A DNA stretch of 64,000 nucleotides from Castanea sativa (lineage: Eukaryota > Streptophyta > Magnoliopsida > Fagales > Fagaceae): contig NC_134019.1 of the NCBI RefSeq assembly GCF_040712315.1, forward strand, positions 30,967,873-31,031,872, read 5' to 3'. Each line of letters begins with the position of its first letter. The stretch's first letter is position 1. Positions 34,272-46,176 of the stretch are shown piece after piece. The notes below the pieces were generated by a model. The model saw nothing but the letters and a program-made list of their open reading frames with translations. It was not told where the DNA came from and ran no database searches. The position numbers and the translations under genes were made by a program.

Positions 34272-34498
34272 AAGTGTCTGGAGTTTTCGATCTTAGCTAG
34301 CCCAACTGCTCACACTCCATTAATTTGGGTCCTCCCTCTGCGTAATTGGGTAAAGGAAAATGTCAATGCTGCTTTTTCAGATCATAGGGTGGCTCTAGCA
34401 GCTGTTGCTCAAAATCACAAAGGTGAAGTGATTAAGGTGTGGGCCAAGTTGCAAAACCTACTTTGACCACTTATTAGTTGATGCAATTTTTATTGACG
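34272..34498 (+). pseudogene. LINE RNase H fragment, 5' half
   Basis: Translates as NWVKENVNAAFSDHRVALAAVAQNHKGEVIKVWAKL, the start of the RVT_3 RNase H domain of plant LINEs. The usual first catalytic Asp (VDAAF) is Asn. A hAT-like element splits it at 34499 and the remainder resumes at about 35606. Confidence 0.65.
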
Positions 34499-35599
34499 CA
34501 GTGGTGGAGCCAAGAATCTATCTTTGGGGGGGCATATATAAATTTTTTTTTTTTTGTGTATAAAATCGAAAATAGTAATGTACAATACAATTTAATAATC
34601 AATATGCAAATTAAGTAAATGTTAATATAGTAATATTAAATATAATAAACAACTACTAAATATATGTTAATATAGTAGTATATTTGAATCAAGTACATTT
34701 ATAATGTACCATGATATATAATATATTGATTATTATAATAAAAAATAATATATTATAAGGAAAAATAAAAGAAAACAAATGAAAAGTAAAATAAACTATC
34801 TAAGAAATAGTGGGAATTGGGAAAGTGGTCAGCTCAGGGGCATAGTGCTGCAGAGGGGTGAGGAGCTTCAAGGCTCAAGCTTGTCTTTCTTTTCTTGTCT
34901 AGTCTAGTTATAGAAGCTTTATTAGATTTTATTTTTTCATTGCAAATCACAAAACTGCAGCAGCCTAAAGAAAAAAACTGTAGCAGCCCAAAGGAAAGCA
35001 TTGGAATGAGAAGAAGAAGAAGAAGAAGAAGGCAAACAGAGAGATAGAGAGAGCTTTAAGGCTCAAGCTTGTCTTTCTTTTCTTGTCTAGTCTAGTCATA
35101 GAAGCTTTATTAGATTTTACTTTTTACATTTCAAATCACAAAACTGCAGCAGCCTAAAGGAGAGAACTAGAAAGAAAAGAAGAAGCAGAAGGCAAATGGA
35201 GAGAGAGAGAGAGAGAGAGACCTACGGTGGCTTGGTGCGGCGAATCAACATTCAACAAAGCCTCTGAACTTTCAGTTTTTCTACTGTTGTGGTACAAGTA
35301 AGCTCTAAATGTGTTGGTATGAAATTAGAATTTTTTTCCCTTTTATTTGTTGAGGTAATTGTTAAAATACCAATGTGTTCATTTTAAAGATGGTGAATGT
35401 CGAATTATTGTAATTGTTTGACACATATGTTATCACTAATTGGATTGTATTCTATTTAAATGAAAGTTATATTTATTTGTAGACTTTTTTTATCAGTTTT
35501 TGAGATTTTCTTAAATATATCTGTATATTTTCCTTAATTTTTTTCAAAAAAATTGGGGGGGTCAAGGCCCCCCTCAATCCTCAAGTGGCTCCTCCATTG
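34499..35599. mobile_element. Non-autonomous hAT-like element (about 1.1 kb), sister of 21646-33427
   Basis: Ends CAGTGGTGGAGCCA (34499-34512) and, inverted, CAATGGAGGAGCCACTTGA (from 35599). The interior aligns with the disrupted sister element, including aatagtaatgtacaata and ccttttatttgttgaggtaa. An 8-bp target duplication is not clean. ttgacg occurs just before the left end and seven bases beyond the right end, so the exact right end is uncertain. Confidence 0.65.
34862..35235. repeat. 188-bp direct duplication inside the hAT-like element
   Basis: aaggctcaagcttgtctttc starts at 34870 and again at 35058, and the following about 170 bp repeat with small changes, ending in GA-rich tracts. 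The sister element at 21646 has only one copy of this region. Confidence 0.7.
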
Positions 35600-35605
35600 T
35601 CCAGG

Positions 35606-35883
35606 TTGACGGGTCCATTTCCATAGTGTTAGATAACACTCTATGTTTAGCTAAAGACTTTTCTAGTTAGTCCTTTTGTTTTTTAGGTTAAGAGAGTTTG
35701 CAATGTTGCTGCTCACACCTCTGCTAAATTAGCTTTAAATTCTAATGCATCCTTTTGTTTTAACAATGGCAATTTGCTGCCTTCCCCTTTGCTACCAGCG
35801 TGTCAAGAGGATTGCCCTTTTGTAAGTTCTCGAGTTTATGATGTTGCGGAAGTAAAAATTATAAATTAAAAAAAAAAAAAAAA
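35606..35883 (+). pseudogene. LINE RNase H fragment, 3' half with poly-A tail
   Basis: Resumes after the hAT-like insertion. It contains VKRVCNVAAHTSAKLALNSN (about 35686-35750), the end of the RVT_3 domain, then a 3' untranslated part and an A-tract at about 35867-35883, followed by a CA microsatellite. Together with 34272-34498 it is one truncated LINE copy that F1 lacks. Confidence 0.65.
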
Positions 35884-35895
35884 ACACACACACAT

Positions 35896-36316
35896 GATAC
35901 TCTCTTTGATGGAACAGAAACTATACTTTTAGTTTATAGTAGTAAACTTCGAATCCACGAGGTGTTCCTTGAATCCACAAGGTGATAAACTGGAATCCAC
36001 CAGGTGATAAACTGGAATCCACCAAAGAAAGTTTTGAGAACTCTGCAATATTATTGATAATAATCTCTATAAGAAACATTTACAGACTTAGGGGTCTATT
36101 TAAGGGCTCCATAAAACTTGACAGACAATAAAATATATTTAAAAATAATTCTGAATTAATATCTAACCATAATAGGAACCAAATTTGACCTAAAAAGTAT
36201 TAAAAGAACCTAAAATTAAGGAAATAAATAACCTAGACCTAAAATAACGAAAATTACTTTAAAATACCAAAATTAAATAATTACAAAAGTTAAATTGTAG
36301 ATTTTGTCCTACATCA
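35896..36316. mobile_element. Possible solo LTR or LTR-like fragment
   Basis: Begins TGATACTCTC and ends TCCTACATCA, TG...CA termini in an insertion absent from F1. It contains short tandem repeats of about 21 bp built on gataaactggaatccac (35940-36025). No matching 5-bp duplication was found at its borders. This is a weak call. Confidence 0.3.
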
Positions 36317-36847
36317 GTTTAATACATATTGCAGTTTTTTTTACAAAATAAAAAAGTATCAAAGGGAATTTATTCAAAGATTTTCAAAAAGTTATATAGG
36401 TACAAGCAACACCCCAATTGCCTCTCATTAGTAGTTAAAGCAATTGGGATGTAATGTTAAAAATAATATAAATTTTATTGCATAACTTTTACAAATACTA
36501 ATCATAAAATAATAATTTTGACATTTATTTACTATGTTATTGACATGCATCAATTTTCCTTTTTCATAATCTCCCTGGGGGTGCACCTGGGTTGCCTCAT
36601 GTAACAGACTAATAGTCAATCTCTTGCGTTCCAAAATAGCCCATATAGTTTCAGCAAAAATAAAATAAAAAATAGCCTGTATAGTGCCACCCCAAGCCTT
36701 AGTCTCCGAAAACACTACCAGGATATTAAAGAAAACTCTCCTTGTGAACACTACGAACCTTTGTCAATTTTAATTTTTAATTTTTGAGAAAGAGTGGCAG
36801 TAAGAACTTGGTAATTGAAAACTAATGAATATGCATGTTTATTTGAC
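36317..36847. repeat. Duplicated flank F2, continued
   Basis: 36365-36400 and 36450-36546 match F1 blocks, and ttattgacatgc near 36536-36547 is the empty site for the solo LTR at 948-2342. 36790-36845 matches about 10898-10950 upstream of UGT pseudogene 2. A minus-strand frame at 36428-36751 is unremarkable and not supported as a gene. Confidence 0.55.
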
Positions 36848-38795
36848 ATCAGCTTGTAAGCTCAACTTCCCCTCAAAAAAAAAAAAAAAAAAGCTTATAA
36901 TTAAGCTCAACTTTCTAACTTTTAACTTTTACTAGTGAAAGTCTCGTGCGTTGCATGGCTTTAATAATGAATTATATATAATAATAATAATGACTAAATG
37001 AGTTATTATTACATAATTTTAGAACTCGTTTCTAGCTAAATGAATTATTATTAGCATATAAAATTATTAAAATGCATAATTTTGTATATTTGCCCTTACA
37101 TATAATATCTCGAATTGAAATGATCAATAAAAACTTTTCTATTTTTTTATGATTCCTTATTATTAATGAAGATGGTAATACACTTAAAAGAAATTTCATT
37201 TTTAAATTTTATTCTGATATTTAAATCATCTGTTTTAGTATTGATTTTATTCAAATGGTTAACACCCTAAATTTTATAACCTGAGTAATGCCTCTAATTA
37301 TATTGTGTTGTAGCCTTTAAGAACACATATATTAATATTATGCACATGAAAAACAATCCAAATTTTAGAACTTAAAAAAAATAAAAGAGAAGTTAAGTAA
37401 AGATAGACTTACATAGGAATTTGGATCAATGAATTTAATTTAACCTATTACATATTATCAAAAAGGATATAGGAGGAATTCTAAATTGAGTTTAGTTAGA
37501 TCGACTTTTGAAGAAATATGGGAGAAATTCCACATATTAAGAAATTAATACAAAGCATAAATAGAATTTTGAAATATAAAATAGATAAACATCGTAAAGT
37601 CTTAATAATCAATAAGTAAAAGTAACTTGGAATCAGATTGCACTATAGCACATGAAAGGCATATTTTGAACCAAATTTTTCATAGTGATAGACAATTGAA
37701 AAAATCAAAATACTTACAAACTTTTTTTTTTCCAGAGAATTTCAATCAATGGCATTCGCTCTTGATGATAGCTCATTTATCATCAAACCAAAACACCAAT
37801 CAATTTTTGGTGTAGGCAGGGACTGAATCCTATATATCTTATTCAACCATCAGAGACTTTACTAACTGAGCTAATTGGAACTTAATTACAAACTAGGTAC
37901 ATAGAATAAACAAAACCTAAAACATACAAAATAGTTCAAAATTTGAGAATTAAAAAAAAAAACTTACATAAGAGAAACCAAGAACTTAAATGGTTGTCCC
38001 TTGTTTCGCTTCTTTATAGTGGACTTCCTTTGACATAATATCCATACATGAAAATTTATAAATAAATAAGAATAAGTAAGATGCATTTATTTAATCAAAA
38101 TTATCATATACAAATACATATGCGTACATAAGTTGCAACTTAAAAAAATAAAAAAAATAAAAAACAAATGGAAGTCAAGATGGATTAATTTTATGTAAAG
38201 ATCATTGGTGACTATATATAAGTTTTGAAATTTTGATAATATATTTTTAGTTGGAGTAGAATTTAAATTTTTGAAACTTAGATGATAAAAGTTTTAGTTA
38301 AATTAAATTTCATCCCTTGATTCGAGGAGTATATCCTAACAATTAATAAAATAATTTTTTAAATAATTAATAAAAAATGCAACTTGAGGGGATAAAAGCG
38401 TGGGGTGTTGTGTGGGATTTCAGATTTCATTTTAGAGTTTTTCTTCTTCTTCGTTTTTTTACATTTTTTTTCTAGGGAAGGAAGTTAAAAAAAATTATAA
38501 TAAACTTTTAGTTTGAATAGAATTTAAATTTGTTAAAATTTAAATGATAAAGTTTTATGTAAATCAAACTATTTTTAATTTTATCCCTTAATTTGAGGAA
38601 ATATATCCTAACAATTAATAAAAAAAACTAATCTAATAATTAATGAGGGTAGTTGTTTATAAAGAAAAGAAATTGTTCTAGCGAGAGAGAGAGAGAGTCA
38701 TATAAATGTATCAACTCCTATGAATCTATACAACATGTATATCCTCCCAATACAAATACATATGCATAAGTTGCAACTAGAAAAAAAAAAAAAAA

Positions 38796-38850
<55 letters not shown>

Positions 38851-39541
38851 AAAACAAAACGTGGGTGCAAGATAGATTTTAAGGAAAAACCATTGGTTAA
38901 TATATACATATGTTTTGAAATTTTAATAACAGATTTTTAGTTGGAGTAGGAATTAAAATTTTGAACTTAGATGCATGTTGCATGTTTTGTTAAAACATTT
39001 ATTATTACTTTATTTAAAGAAATCTCTATAAATTGAAACTTAGATGCATGTTGAATGTTTTATTAAAATATTTATTATTATTTTATCTAAAATACATGTT
39101 GCATGTTTTGTTAAAAAATTTATTGTTACTTTATCTAAGAAATTAATAAGAATAAATAAGTTGCATGTTTGTTAAAACATTTAAGTTGTTGTCTCCATCA
39201 GTTGAAATTTATATGCATGTTGCATGTTTTGTTAGAACACTATTGTTATTTTATCTAAAGAAATTAATAACAATAAATAATTTGTTATATCTATTCAAAA
39301 AAAAAATTATCCAAAATATTGTTGTAATTTAGTGAAATCACTTGGCGCAACCATGGCTTTTAAGCACAAATTTTATTATATAGTATATGATGTACAACTT
39401 TTTAAATCCTCACTCTTTCCCTCATTTTCTTACTTCTTCAAAAAAATTTAAGGTACAAGTATACTTTAGCACACTTTTTGTAAAAAAAAATTCAACAAAA
39501 AACTTTATTAGTTATTCCCAAATGGACACTTGAATTTAATG
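36848..39541. mobile_element. AT-rich insertion with internal repeats, class unresolved
   Basis: Interrupts a flank that is continuous at about 10940, so it is an insertion of about 2.7 kb. There is no coding frame. About 38100-38350 is repeated at about 38750-38960 and partly at 38480-38620. The word gcatgttgcatgttttgtta recurs in an irregular array at 38960-39260. There is a mixed A-run of about 70 bases at 38781-38849. Near the ends lie gtctcgtgcgttgcatggct (36941) and its loosely similar counterpart caaccatggcttttaagca (39349). Confidence 0.45.
37722..37885 (-). mobile_element. tRNA-derived SINE (minus strand)
   Basis: Read on the minus strand it starts with an A-box-like ttagctcagttagtaaagt, has a B-box-like ggattcagtccc, and ends in a poly-A seen as the T-run at 37722-37731. 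The repeats ttacaaac at 37714-37721 and 37886-37893 form a target-site duplication. It has no protein-coding capacity and depends on LINE enzymes. Confidence 0.75.
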
Positions 39542-39780
39542 GTGAGTATTTGGGTAAAACTAATCAATCAATATGCATCATGTGATGTTGATTGACTATC
39601 ATTATATATAGGACCATACGCTAACAAGAACATGTAGGCATTGGGAAATAAAAATTATTGAGTTATTTTATTACTAATACAAATCCTCTTTATCATTTTT
39701 TAGTGTTCTACTTTATATTTCACCGATTACAACTTACCATATGACATTTATTACCACCTAAAGAAGAATATTATTCCAAA

Positions 39781-39960
39781 GAGAGATGCTACGTCTACAA
39801 CATTTTTACAACATTTTCACAACAAATTACAGGTAGTTAGTTGTTATTGGTTCAAATTTGAACCTAACACGAAGATTACTTTTTTGCCCCAATAATAACA
39901 ACCAATAACAACTTACCACTTAAGATTTGTTGTGAAAATGTTGTGGACATATCATTTCTC
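39781..39960. mobile_element. Mutator-type MITE upstream of UGT pseudogene 3 (180 bp)
   Basis: Perfect 9-bp target duplication tattccaaa at 39772-39780 and 39961-39969. The ends GAGAGATGCTACGTCTACAAC and, inverted, GAGAAATGATATGTCCACAAC are long terminal inverted repeats. The paralogous site upstream of UGT1 (near 8308) is empty. No coding capacity. Confidence 0.85.
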
Positions 39961-40001
39961 TATTCCAAAATATCTTTCTCAAGTCCATGCACATGGGCTA
40001 C

Positions 40002-40007
40002 TATAAA
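40002..40007 (+). promoter_or_regulatory. TATA box of the former UGT3 gene
   Basis: TATAAA in ggctactataaacaa, the same block as before UGT1, lies 90 bp before the pseudogene start. Confidence 0.5.
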
Positions 40008-40096
40008 CAAGGTTCATTCTAACAAATTTCTCATACCAAATCTGAAAAATATAGCCTAACCTAATAACCTCTCTAGTTACGCTTGTTCCAGGTGCT

Positions 40097-40743
40097 ATGG
40101 GTAGCAAAAGTCTTCAGCTTCACATATTCTTCTTCCCTTTCATGGGCCATGGCCACCTGATACCAATTATGGACATGGCCAAGCTATTCACGGCTCGAGG
40201 TGTTAAGGCAACGATTGTCACCACTCCTCACAACATGCCATTATTCTCCAAAACTCATGGCATCAACATTGATATCCAAATCATCAAGTTCCCGGCTACT
40301 GAGGCTCACCGGCCTGAAGGATGTGAGAATATTGACTTAGTGACTTCCCTAGAAATGGCTCACAAATTTATCAAAGCCACAAAGATGCTCCAACAAACAC
40401 TAGAGCAACGCTACTACAAGAGTAACAACCTAGTTGCCTTGCTGCTGACATGTTCATTCCATGGGCAACTGATGTTGTAGCTAAATTTGGTATTCCTAGG
40501 CTTGTTTACGAGGGGACCAATTTTTTTTTCTATGGCTGCAGCCCATGCTATAGGACTATATGAACCTCACAAGAAAGTTTCATCTGATTTGGAAACTTTT
40601 GTCATTCCTAATTTTCTAGGGGAGATAAAGTTGACAAGGAAGCAACTGCTAGACACCATTCAGCTAGAAGTTGAAACGGACTTTATCAAGTTGTGGAAAG
40701 AAGCTATGGAATTAGAGCTGACAAGTTATGGGGTAGTTGTTAA
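40097..40743 (+). pseudogene. UGT73-like pseudogene 3, fragment 1 of 4
   Basis: Close paralog of UGT1 starting MGSKSLQLHIFFFPFMGHGHLIP, with the catalytic His kept. A 2-bp insertion near 40409 shifts the frame before the catalytic Asp region, and an extra T in the run at 40511-40520 restores it. The whole gene is now spread over 40097-49351 in four pieces (40097-40743, 41702-41877, 45208-45692, 49249-49351) separated by three insertions. The last fragment still ends in the same C-terminal words as UGT1 (SDLNALIE). Promoter and flanks are preserved, so this was once a full copy. Confidence 0.92.
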
Positions 40744-41701
40744 CTCTGAAGCACGGATGTGGCAAAATGGGTGTCGCACCCGCATCCGACGAGGGGTGCA
40801 GCGGGCGACGCCACTACCCGAGCGTCGGTGCTGCAACTAGTTTTTTTTTTTTTTTTTTTTGTTCCCGATACACGTCGATTTGGCGCCGACTCAGGCTGAT
40901 TCGGTACATATCGGCCGAAACAGACCGATTCAGGCCGAAATTCAAAAAAAAAAAAAGTACAAAACACACCATTTGGCCAAAATCTTCAAGTTCTCTCTCT
41001 CTCTACATAGAGTTATACGCTGATATGAGTTTATGCTATTGTTGTTTTGTTTGAGTTTTTGTTGTTATATATGTGAAAAAAATTTGTTCTTTACACTGTT
41101 CAGTTTTGGGTATCTTGAAACTTGAGAGAGAGAGTTTTTTGAATTGGGTGGGTGTTGTAAATTATGTAATGCGTATAGGTGTGAAACTATGTAATAGAAG
41201 TGGGGTGGTTTGTACTTTCACTGCTTTGCTTTGTAGTTTGTGGAATTTGAAGGTTTATCTGAATTTCTCTCTAGTTTGAAAGCCACTAACTTGAGGTAAT
41301 GATACTGATAAACGTCTATTTTGATTGTGATATGCATGGTTAATCTTTTGTCAGATTGATTTTTTTTTTTTTTTTTTTTTTTGCTTTCTTTCTAAGGTGG
41401 AGGAGTCATGGATTAAAATGAGAATTGGGGGGGGGGGGGGGGGGGGTTAAAAATTGTATGAAATAAGTTTTGTATATTGCTTTTTCTTGTTGCTGTTATT
41501 TATTTACTTATGGTTGTTAGTTTTATGTGAAAAAGTATGCTTAGCAATATATTAAAAATATAAATAAAAATACTTTTAGAATTTTTTTAATCTCCACACC
41601 TCGCCGCACCTCACCCTACTTTTTCAAAAATTGCCAAATCCCGCACCCGCACCCACACCCGCACTCACACCCGAATCCAAAAATGCACCCATGCTTCATA
41701 G
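40744..41701. mobile_element. Non-autonomous TIR transposon (958 bp) in UGT pseudogene 3
   Basis: Flanked by gttgttaa at 40736-40743 and 41702-41709. Ends are CTCTGAAGCACGG and, inverted, CTATGAAGCATGG. The 8-bp duplication with symmetric ends points to hAT. Shifting the end by one base gives a 9-bp duplication (gttgttaac), so a Mutator origin is possible. The interior has (gcacccgcaccc)-like repeats near the right end, a 20-G run at 41427-41446 and poly-T at 41360-41382. No transposase. Confidence 0.75.
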
Positions 41702-41877
41702 GTTGTTAACAGCTTCTATGAGCTTGAGCCGACTTATGTAGATCATTTTAGGAAAGTCATGGGAAGAAAGACATGGCATATAGGTCCAGTTTCACTATGC
41801 AACAAGGATACAGAAGATAAAGCCCAAAGGGGACAGGAAGCTTCCATAGATGAAAATAAAAGTTTAAAGAGGCTTAG
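41702..41877 (+). pseudogene. UGT pseudogene 3, fragment 2 of 4
   Basis: Resumes with the VVNSFYELEPTYVDHFRKVMGRKTWHIGPVSLCNKD segment that matches UGT1 residues about 213-250. It stops inside the codons matching KWL, where the long LTR is inserted. Confidence 0.88.
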
Positions 41878-42570
41878 AGTCACACCCCAAACCCGATATC
41901 CGGATTTGTGACCATGACCAGCATGCTAATATCAAGCTTAAACCTAAAATTAACAAAAACTAACTTAACTTTTACAAAAGCTTCCTTCTATCTTTTCATT
42001 CTTGTTTCTTTACTTAAATGATATAACTTTTCACTTGACATTTAGAGCATCTACACTGTACTCAAAGAATAACATAATCCACCAATTACTCAAATTCTAA
42101 ATTTCACAGAATACATCTCTTAACGCTTTAAGGTACACAACTTTCATTAGGTCCTAAAATACACAATACTACAAAGCTAAACATCAAATTGTTAATTTGG
42201 GATCTATACTTTTAAAACTAAAACCAGCTCCTTCCAAAACCCGACTAAGGCTTCTTCTGCTCCAAACTAAAACATGTTGACTGAAAAGAGTGGAAGGAGT
42301 GAGCTACACAACTCAGTAAGGGTAAGATACATAAGAATTTAATAAAAATGCATGTAAATCAAATCATTTCATATTATAAATAATCAGATAGGAGAACATC
42401 TTTTCATGCATAGTATTTTATACTATTCATAATAATAAATTATACACTCTTCATCGGAAAATAATTGTTCTCCCTTTTCTTATCAAAATAATATTACCAA
42501 AACCTTTCGGATTGAATTTCTTTCATTTTTTACAAAGTCACCAAATATAATATTGATTGTTTAAAATCAT

Positions 42571-42628
<58 letters not shown>

Positions 42629-45202
42629 TCTCATTACAAAATGATCATTTTAACTTAAATTAGGTAATTGGTAACTTTGTCTTAAACTAGAAACATCTTG
42701 ATGAATAAGAAAACTTTTCTTTATAAACTTCTTCTCATAAAATATTATAGCTTTCATAGTCATAAAACTTAACGCTTCATAAAGAACAGATATCTGATGA
42801 CTTTAAATATAAACTTTTATTTTCATTAGAAGCTTTATCTTTATAGAACACTAAAACCTTCTCATCAAATTCTTTATCTTTAAAGCACAACAGAACTTCA
42901 GAAACTTTTATCTTTAAAGAAAATCTTTTCTTTTCATCATAAACTTCCTTTCAAGAGAGCTTTTAACTTTTCATAATGCATTTAAACAATTCATTCTATC
43001 ATAATCGATAAAATAATATAGCTGCTCATAACATATTGGTTAGTCCATATCTGATAAATTTTGTACTTCGTGCATGTGCACAACAGAGAAGGCCTCATCA
43101 CATTTGGGTGCCCTTGTGTGCATGATATTGTCCTCTTTGGGAGGCCTCATGGGACATCCCCTCAAGGTTTTGTTCCTCCCCACTGTCCGTACACATTGGG
43201 GAAGAGGCCTTATTCAGATTAGAGTTACAGGCACCCCCATTTCCTCCACTTTAAATGGCCAAACGAATAACATTTTTCATGGAAAACCAGTAATTTAACC
43301 CCTACTGGCCAAGTTTAGATCACCAGAGGACATAATCCGAAAACATTTCATACTCATACATCATACTAAAATTCATAGTTTGCATAACATTTCACAATAA
43401 TAGCATCAATATGCTTAAATCTAATACATAAGGTTTCGAAAGCTCATGAACATATCTTTGTCTGAAACATGATTATACGTCATATCTCTAATCAACCTTT
43501 TAATGCATAATACACTTTTAAATAAACTCATGACTTACCAAATGCTCATATAACTTATCCCTTATCTAAAAGCAGAAGAACCGAAAGCTTACAGTCGAAG
43601 GAGCTTAGACTTGGGAACTGGTAACACCTAAACCAAATATCAAAACTTATTACTTATTATCATAAACTTACACATTCATCTCGAAGCCTATCTCTTAAAA
43701 TCAAGGAAGTCATAATCCTACCTCAAAGAGGTTCCCCAAATACAAGATACATTCATCAACACCATGATGTACCAAACTAAAAAGAAACCCATATTCTCAT
43801 ATTCATATCATATCTCCAGAAGGGCCAACTTCATTTCAAAAGGTGCTTTAAGATTAGGGCAATAATGCATGCATAAACATAAAATCCTTTAAGCATGGTC
43901 ATGTAACCATATACACTCGCATGGCAACATACAACATGTTGAACAAGACAACATGAAAAAGCAGTAGAATGGTTTAGAACCCCTCCTTTGAGTACTAAAC
44001 CTTGAACCAAGTTATACAAAGTTTATGATATAGACATACCAAAAGATAAGCATATTAAATTATAGCTCAAAACATTCACCCTAACTTTAGAATTAAATCC
44101 TCAAAGCCAGAGTTAACAATTACTGTTTACTGGTCATTTTAGCAGCATATGCCTCATTTGTAAAATACAAATGGGCTGTCCATACACTTCCAAACGTCAT
44201 GTAATTTTACAGAGCCACCTCCCTGGATGTCTAGTATATACCATATCAATTTCAGAGTCAAAGCATAAAACCATGATTTATTAAAAATCATACAAAACAA
44301 CATGCTCAAATCTGTCCTGACATAATTTCATGCAACTTAGAAATTAAACCATTCTTTTTATATTGATCCAAATGCTATGAGACTACTTCCATAACAACCA
44401 CATGTATCTTAGATTTCATAGGAAATATCCCTAGCATCCAAATTCATTGTATATAATTTAATACATAATTAACCATGTGTAAACACAGAATCTGTCACAG
44501 TGACAGCTTTGAAACATTTTCTTGTAAAATTATAAAATGATTGCAAATAGTCTTATTATCATATGGGGATTTTTATACACTCATTAGACATGTTAGAAAA
44601 CACTTATATACAGTCATTTAACTCTTTAGAGCAAAATTAAATACAACAAAAATCTCAGCAGTAACATCAAAAGTACTCATCCTAACTTTTTCTTACATCT
44701 TTAATCATATAAAATCATTAATTAGTAAAAACCCTAATCTACCTTCAACAAATCACCAACACAGTTTCAAAGCTTCTTAAAACAGCATATATATATATAG
44801 ACTTACAAATTCATGATTTTCTAATTTTACAAACCACAAATTTCAGCTTCTAACAATCATATTAGAACATAGAAGTGAAACTAAAGCAAAATATACCACC
44901 ATTAAAATACCCATAACAGAAAATAAACATATATACCTACCCAACACTTAATTAAACACCAACAACTATATATCTAATAACTCAACCACTTAATATAATT
45001 TTGTACATACTTAGTATACATTATAATACAATTAGCCATTCAATCATTTATAATCTTTACAATTCTTATTCAATGGCATTGTAAAATAATATGTTTATTA
45101 AATACTCTTCTATTAATTATAAAAAGGAAAAAAAATGGCTTAAAAATAATAATTAACCACTCAAACAAATAGTTAACTATAAAGTTGGGTCGGGGGGTTA
45201 TA
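41878..45202 (-). mobile_element. Solo LTR of a Tekay/Del-like Gypsy element (3325 bp)
   Basis: Flanked by cttag (41873-41877) and tttag (45203-45207), a 5-bp duplication with one mismatch. Read on the minus strand it begins TATAACCCCCCGACCC and ends GGGTTTGGGGTGTGACT. This matches, with decayed terminal bases, the TGTAACACCCC...GGGGTGTGACA form I know for long LTRs of Tekay/Del chromoviruses. There is no coding frame in 3.3 kb and no second LTR. A (CA)n(TA)n microsatellite lies at about 42573-42629. The clade assignment is inference from the termini and length. Confidence 0.55.
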
Positions 45203-45207
45203 TTTAG

Positions 45208-45692
45208 TACAAGAAACTCAATTCAGTTATTTATATTTGTTTTGGGAGTATGCCAAACTTCACTAATTCCCAACTTTTTGAAATTGCAATGGGTCTTGAG
45301 GCTTCGGAACAACAATTCATTTGGGTTGTGAGAAAAGGCGAAAACAAGAAAGAGGAGGAAGATTGGCAATCTAAAGGATTTGAGAAAAGAATAGAAAGTA
45401 AAGGACTAATTATAAGAGGTTGGGAACCCCAAGTTTTGATTCTTGATCATGAAGTAGTTGGAGAATTTGTGACTCATTGTGGGTGGAATTTGACCTTGGA
45501 AGGAGTGAGTGCAGGAGTGCCCATGGTCATATGGCCTATGGGTGATGAGCAATTTTACAATGAGAAGTTAGTAACTCAGGTATTGAAAATTGGGATTAGT
45601 GTTGGTGCTAAGCAATGGACTAGAGTGGTAGATGGTATCAAGAGGGAAGCAATAGAGAAGGCAATGAGACAAATTTTGGTGGGTGAAGAAGT
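45208..45692 (+). pseudogene. UGT pseudogene 3, fragment 3 of 4 (PSPG box region)
   Basis: Encodes SVIYICFGSMPNFTNSQLFEIAMGLEASEQ, then a PSPG box changed at several conserved positions (WEPQ for WAPQ, GE for GG, WNLT for WNST). It keeps the usual FGS motif that UGT1 has lost. It ends at ILVGEE, where Copia C is inserted. Confidence 0.9.
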
Positions 45693-46128
45693 TGTTGGGT
45701 CCCAAATTATATTATCAATATATTAGCAATCTAAAATTGCAATCACACACAAGAACACAGATATTTACGTGGAAAACCCTTTCTCTTTGAAGGGAAAAAC
45801 TATGGGACAAACTCCAAATAATTTCACTATTATCAAATCAATTACAATAATTTTTTGTGTATGTTTCACAGCTAAAGAAATTTTTTTCTTTTCTTTTCTT
45901 TCACACATACACTAATTATCTCTCTCAAAGGCGACAATCCTTTTTCTTTTCTGTTTTCACTATGCGGCACCCATCTTTTTTTTTTCACTGTGCGGCACCT
46001 ACGTCCACCTAACACTCCTAGTATAATGAGGAATAGGAGTTTTACTCATGCAAGCCTACTTCACCTATTTCCACTTGCAATAGAAGTCTAAGTGGGCTGG
46101 ATTACCATTAGGTGTCGTACACCTAACA
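45693..46128 (-). repeat. Left (3') LTR of Copia C (436 bp)
   Basis: Plus-strand ends are TGTTGGGTCCC and CACCTAACA. It includes the gtatttcacgtggaaaaccc-like motif of this family at about 45763-45782. It lacks the MITE present in the partner LTR. Confidence 0.9.
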
Positions 46129-46176
46129 ATCTCCCCCTCCAGCCCATCGATGGGAGGAGATCTACATTCTATCTCT

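Noticed and set aside
42573..42629. (CA)n(TA)n tract considered as a CRISPR-like or regulatory array
   Set aside because: It is a simple dinucleotide microsatellite without spacers. CRISPR arrays are not expected in plant nuclear DNA.
43074..43298. 74-codon frame in the long LTR
   Set aside because: Isolated frame within a GC-richer patch of a non-coding LTR. There is no recognisable domain.
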